Below are positions 63,047 through 64,000 of a DNA stretch of 64,000 nucleotides, piece after piece (the first letter of the stretch is position 1; each line of letters starts with the position of its first letter). The position numbers and the translations under genes were made by a program. The notes below the pieces were generated by a model. It was given only the letters and a program-made list of their open reading frames with translations. It made no database searches and was not told the DNA's origin. Source of the stretch: CAWBAT01 sp046331665 (GTDB lineage Bacteria; Acidobacteriota; Terriglobia; Versatilivoradales; Versatilivoraceae); assembly GCA_046331665.1 (NCBI GenBank), contig JAXLQK010000032.1, positions 1 through 64,000 on the forward strand. Direction: 5' to 3'.

Positions 63047-64000
63047 TTGAATTTCAAAAGACCCGGAACGGTTCTCATCGCGGCACTGGTTTTTCTTGCC
63101 CTCATTTTTGGCGCAACTCACACCTGGTATTCTTCTCAAGCATCCCAGGCCAAGCCGGACGCCGCACTCACTGACCAGCAAAAGCTCCTTTATCACACCA
63201 ATGTCGGGATCGCCTATCTGGAACAATTTAACTTTCGAGAAGCCATTGCAGAATTCGATCAGTGCCTCAAGATTGACCCCAACTTTGTTCCCGCTTTGGT
63301 TGACTCTGCCCTCGCTCATTACTACCTGCAGGAATTCGTTCCGGCGGAAGAGCTTCTCAAGAAAGCGGTCTCATTAGCCCCAACCCAGCCAAACACTTTG
63401 TTTGCCCTGGGCATGATCTACCGGAATGAAAACCATGCGGACTTGGCCTTGCAGTCGTACTCCAGGATTCTGGAAAAAGATCCGCTCGATTCTCCAACCC
63501 TCTATCAGGTGGGACAGATTTATTTGAAGAAACAAGATTATGCAAAGGCGGCCGAAATCCTCAAAAAGGTCGTACAGATTTCCCCGTACGACACATCGGC
63601 CCACTATAATCTGGCTACTGCACTTATCCGCAAGGGAGACTCGGCCGAAGGCCAGAAGGTGATGGAGACCTTCACCCAGCTGCGGGAAAAAGGCGGCATC
63701 AGTAGTACGGGAACGCAATATGGCGAGCAGGGCCGCTACATGCTGGCCATCGGAGAATACCCGGACATCAAGAGCCTGGCGGGGCCCGCAGCTCCGGCAC
63801 CCCCTAAACCCATCCGTTTTGTCGAAGCCACCAAGGAGGCGGGGATTTCGTTCCAGCACCAAGCCCGTTCTTCGGACCTCCAATCAAAGGCTGGGGTCGT
63901 GTCCCTTTGGGGTTCGGGTGCCGCCTTCTGTGACTATGACGGCGATGGAAATCTCGACATTTATTTTGCCAATAGCTCTGCGGACAAAGCCCTCTCTCGA
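63047..64000 (+). CDS. TPR-CRTAC1 protein, 5' part (runs off the window)
   Basis: An open frame of 318 codons from TTG 63047 to the window end with no stop. AAAGGA lies seven bases before the TTG. The N-terminus NFKRPGTVLIAALVFLALIF is a signal or anchor helix. Residues about 45-205 are four to five TPR units (TNVGIAYLEQFNFREAIAEF, YQVGQIYLKKQDYAKAAEIL, HYNLATALIRKGDSAEG). After a Pro-rich linker (PAAPAPPKP) an FG-GAP propeller begins (CDYDGDGNLDIYFAN). It is the TPR-fused counterpart of the preceding CRTAC1 gene and presumably part of the same envelope system. The C-terminal ASPIC domain is outside the window. Confidence 0.88.
   Translation, partial: MNFKRPGTVLIAALVFLALIFGATHTWYSSQASQAKPDAALTDQQKLLYHTNVGIAYLEQFNFREAIAEFDQCLKIDPNFVPALVDSALAHYYLQEFVPAEELLKKAVSLAPTQPNTLFALGMIYRNENHADLALQSYSRILEKDPLDSPTLYQVGQIYLKKQDYAKAAEILKKVVQISPYDTSAHYNLATALIRKGDSAEGQKVMETFTQLREKGGISSTGTQYGEQGRYMLAIGEYPDIKSLAGPAAPAPPKPIRFVEATKEAGISFQHQARSSDLQSKAGVVSLWGSGAAFCDYDGDGNLDIYFANSSADKALSR

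Noticed and set aside
62741..63319. 192-codon minus-strand frame near the window end
   Set aside because: Overlaps the TPR-CRTAC1 gene antisense and crosses the GC hairpin; composition is not protein-like.
1..64000. tRNA, rRNA, CRISPR, insertion sequence or prophage
   Set aside because: No T-loop consensus, rRNA segment, spaced direct-repeat array, transposase or integrase motif was seen on either strand.

Overview
The window reads as a chromosomal segment of an Acidobacteriota-like bacterium, probably a metagenome contig. The taxonomic call is inference from gene content: an Oar-type TonB-dependent receptor with an N-terminal carboxypeptidase-like domain, a GWxTD protein, stand-alone carboxypeptidase-regulatory-like repeat proteins, CRTAC1 (FG-GAP plus ASPIC/UnbV) proteins, DUF1080/ThuA and DUF4091 proteins, and many GAF-type histidine kinases. 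No 16S rRNA, tRNA, CRISPR array, insertion sequence or phage gene was seen.

Layout. 0-5.2 kb: the 3' end of a PhzF-family gene, then on the minus strand a Trm112-like protein and a Gld-like ABC exporter operon (ATPase, permease, GldG-like, DUF4340). 5.2-9.0 kb: an ECF sigma/anti-sigma pair and a secreted regulatory-like repeat protein. 9.1-13.7 kb: a small Cys-rich protein, lytic transglycosylase, glgC, rpsU, a zinc-ribbon protein and pta. 13.8-18.0 kb: an NtrC-type response regulator overlapping a PDZ/multi-TM/GAF/PAS histidine kinase. 18.2-25.1 kb: outer-membrane block (beta-barrel protein, GWxTD protein, TonB receptor). 25.9-28.8 kb: HlyD-type adaptor, MacB/LolD-type ATPase and a Cys-rich hypothetical, with no permease. 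28.8-33.3 kb: pyrF, pyrD and a JAMM metallopeptidase-DinG helicase fusion. 33.4-37.2 kb: hybrid GAF kinase. 37.6-45.6 kb: Tat-exported phosphoesterase, orphan Hsp70, BadF/GlcNAc-type kinase, DUF4091 protein, DUF1080-ThuA fusion and sugar epimerase, probably glycan salvage. 45.8-57.7 kb: TauE/SafE permease, an SLC13/ArsB-type permease, mutL, aspS, hisS, gamma-carbonic anhydrase, SOD, fabH, DUF2203 and murB. 58-64 kb: a pentaheme cytochrome c/TPR membrane protein followed by two CRTAC1 proteins, the last running off the window.

Two things stand out. First, single-base reading-frame breaks cluster between 46.5 and 55.9 kb (TauE, the SLC13-like permease with about six, mutL with two, fabH with one), with further candidates at 61.0 and 9.3 kb. 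Conserved protein sequence continues across each break in another frame, which points to consensus errors or very recent indels more than to old pseudogenes. Second, the best candidates for undescribed biology are the JAMM-helicase fusion, the shared TTTTCGTAT/ATACGAAAA inverted repeats flanking the kinase and transporter loci, the GWxTD-barrel operon, the permease-less exporter and the cytochrome-CRTAC1 cluster.
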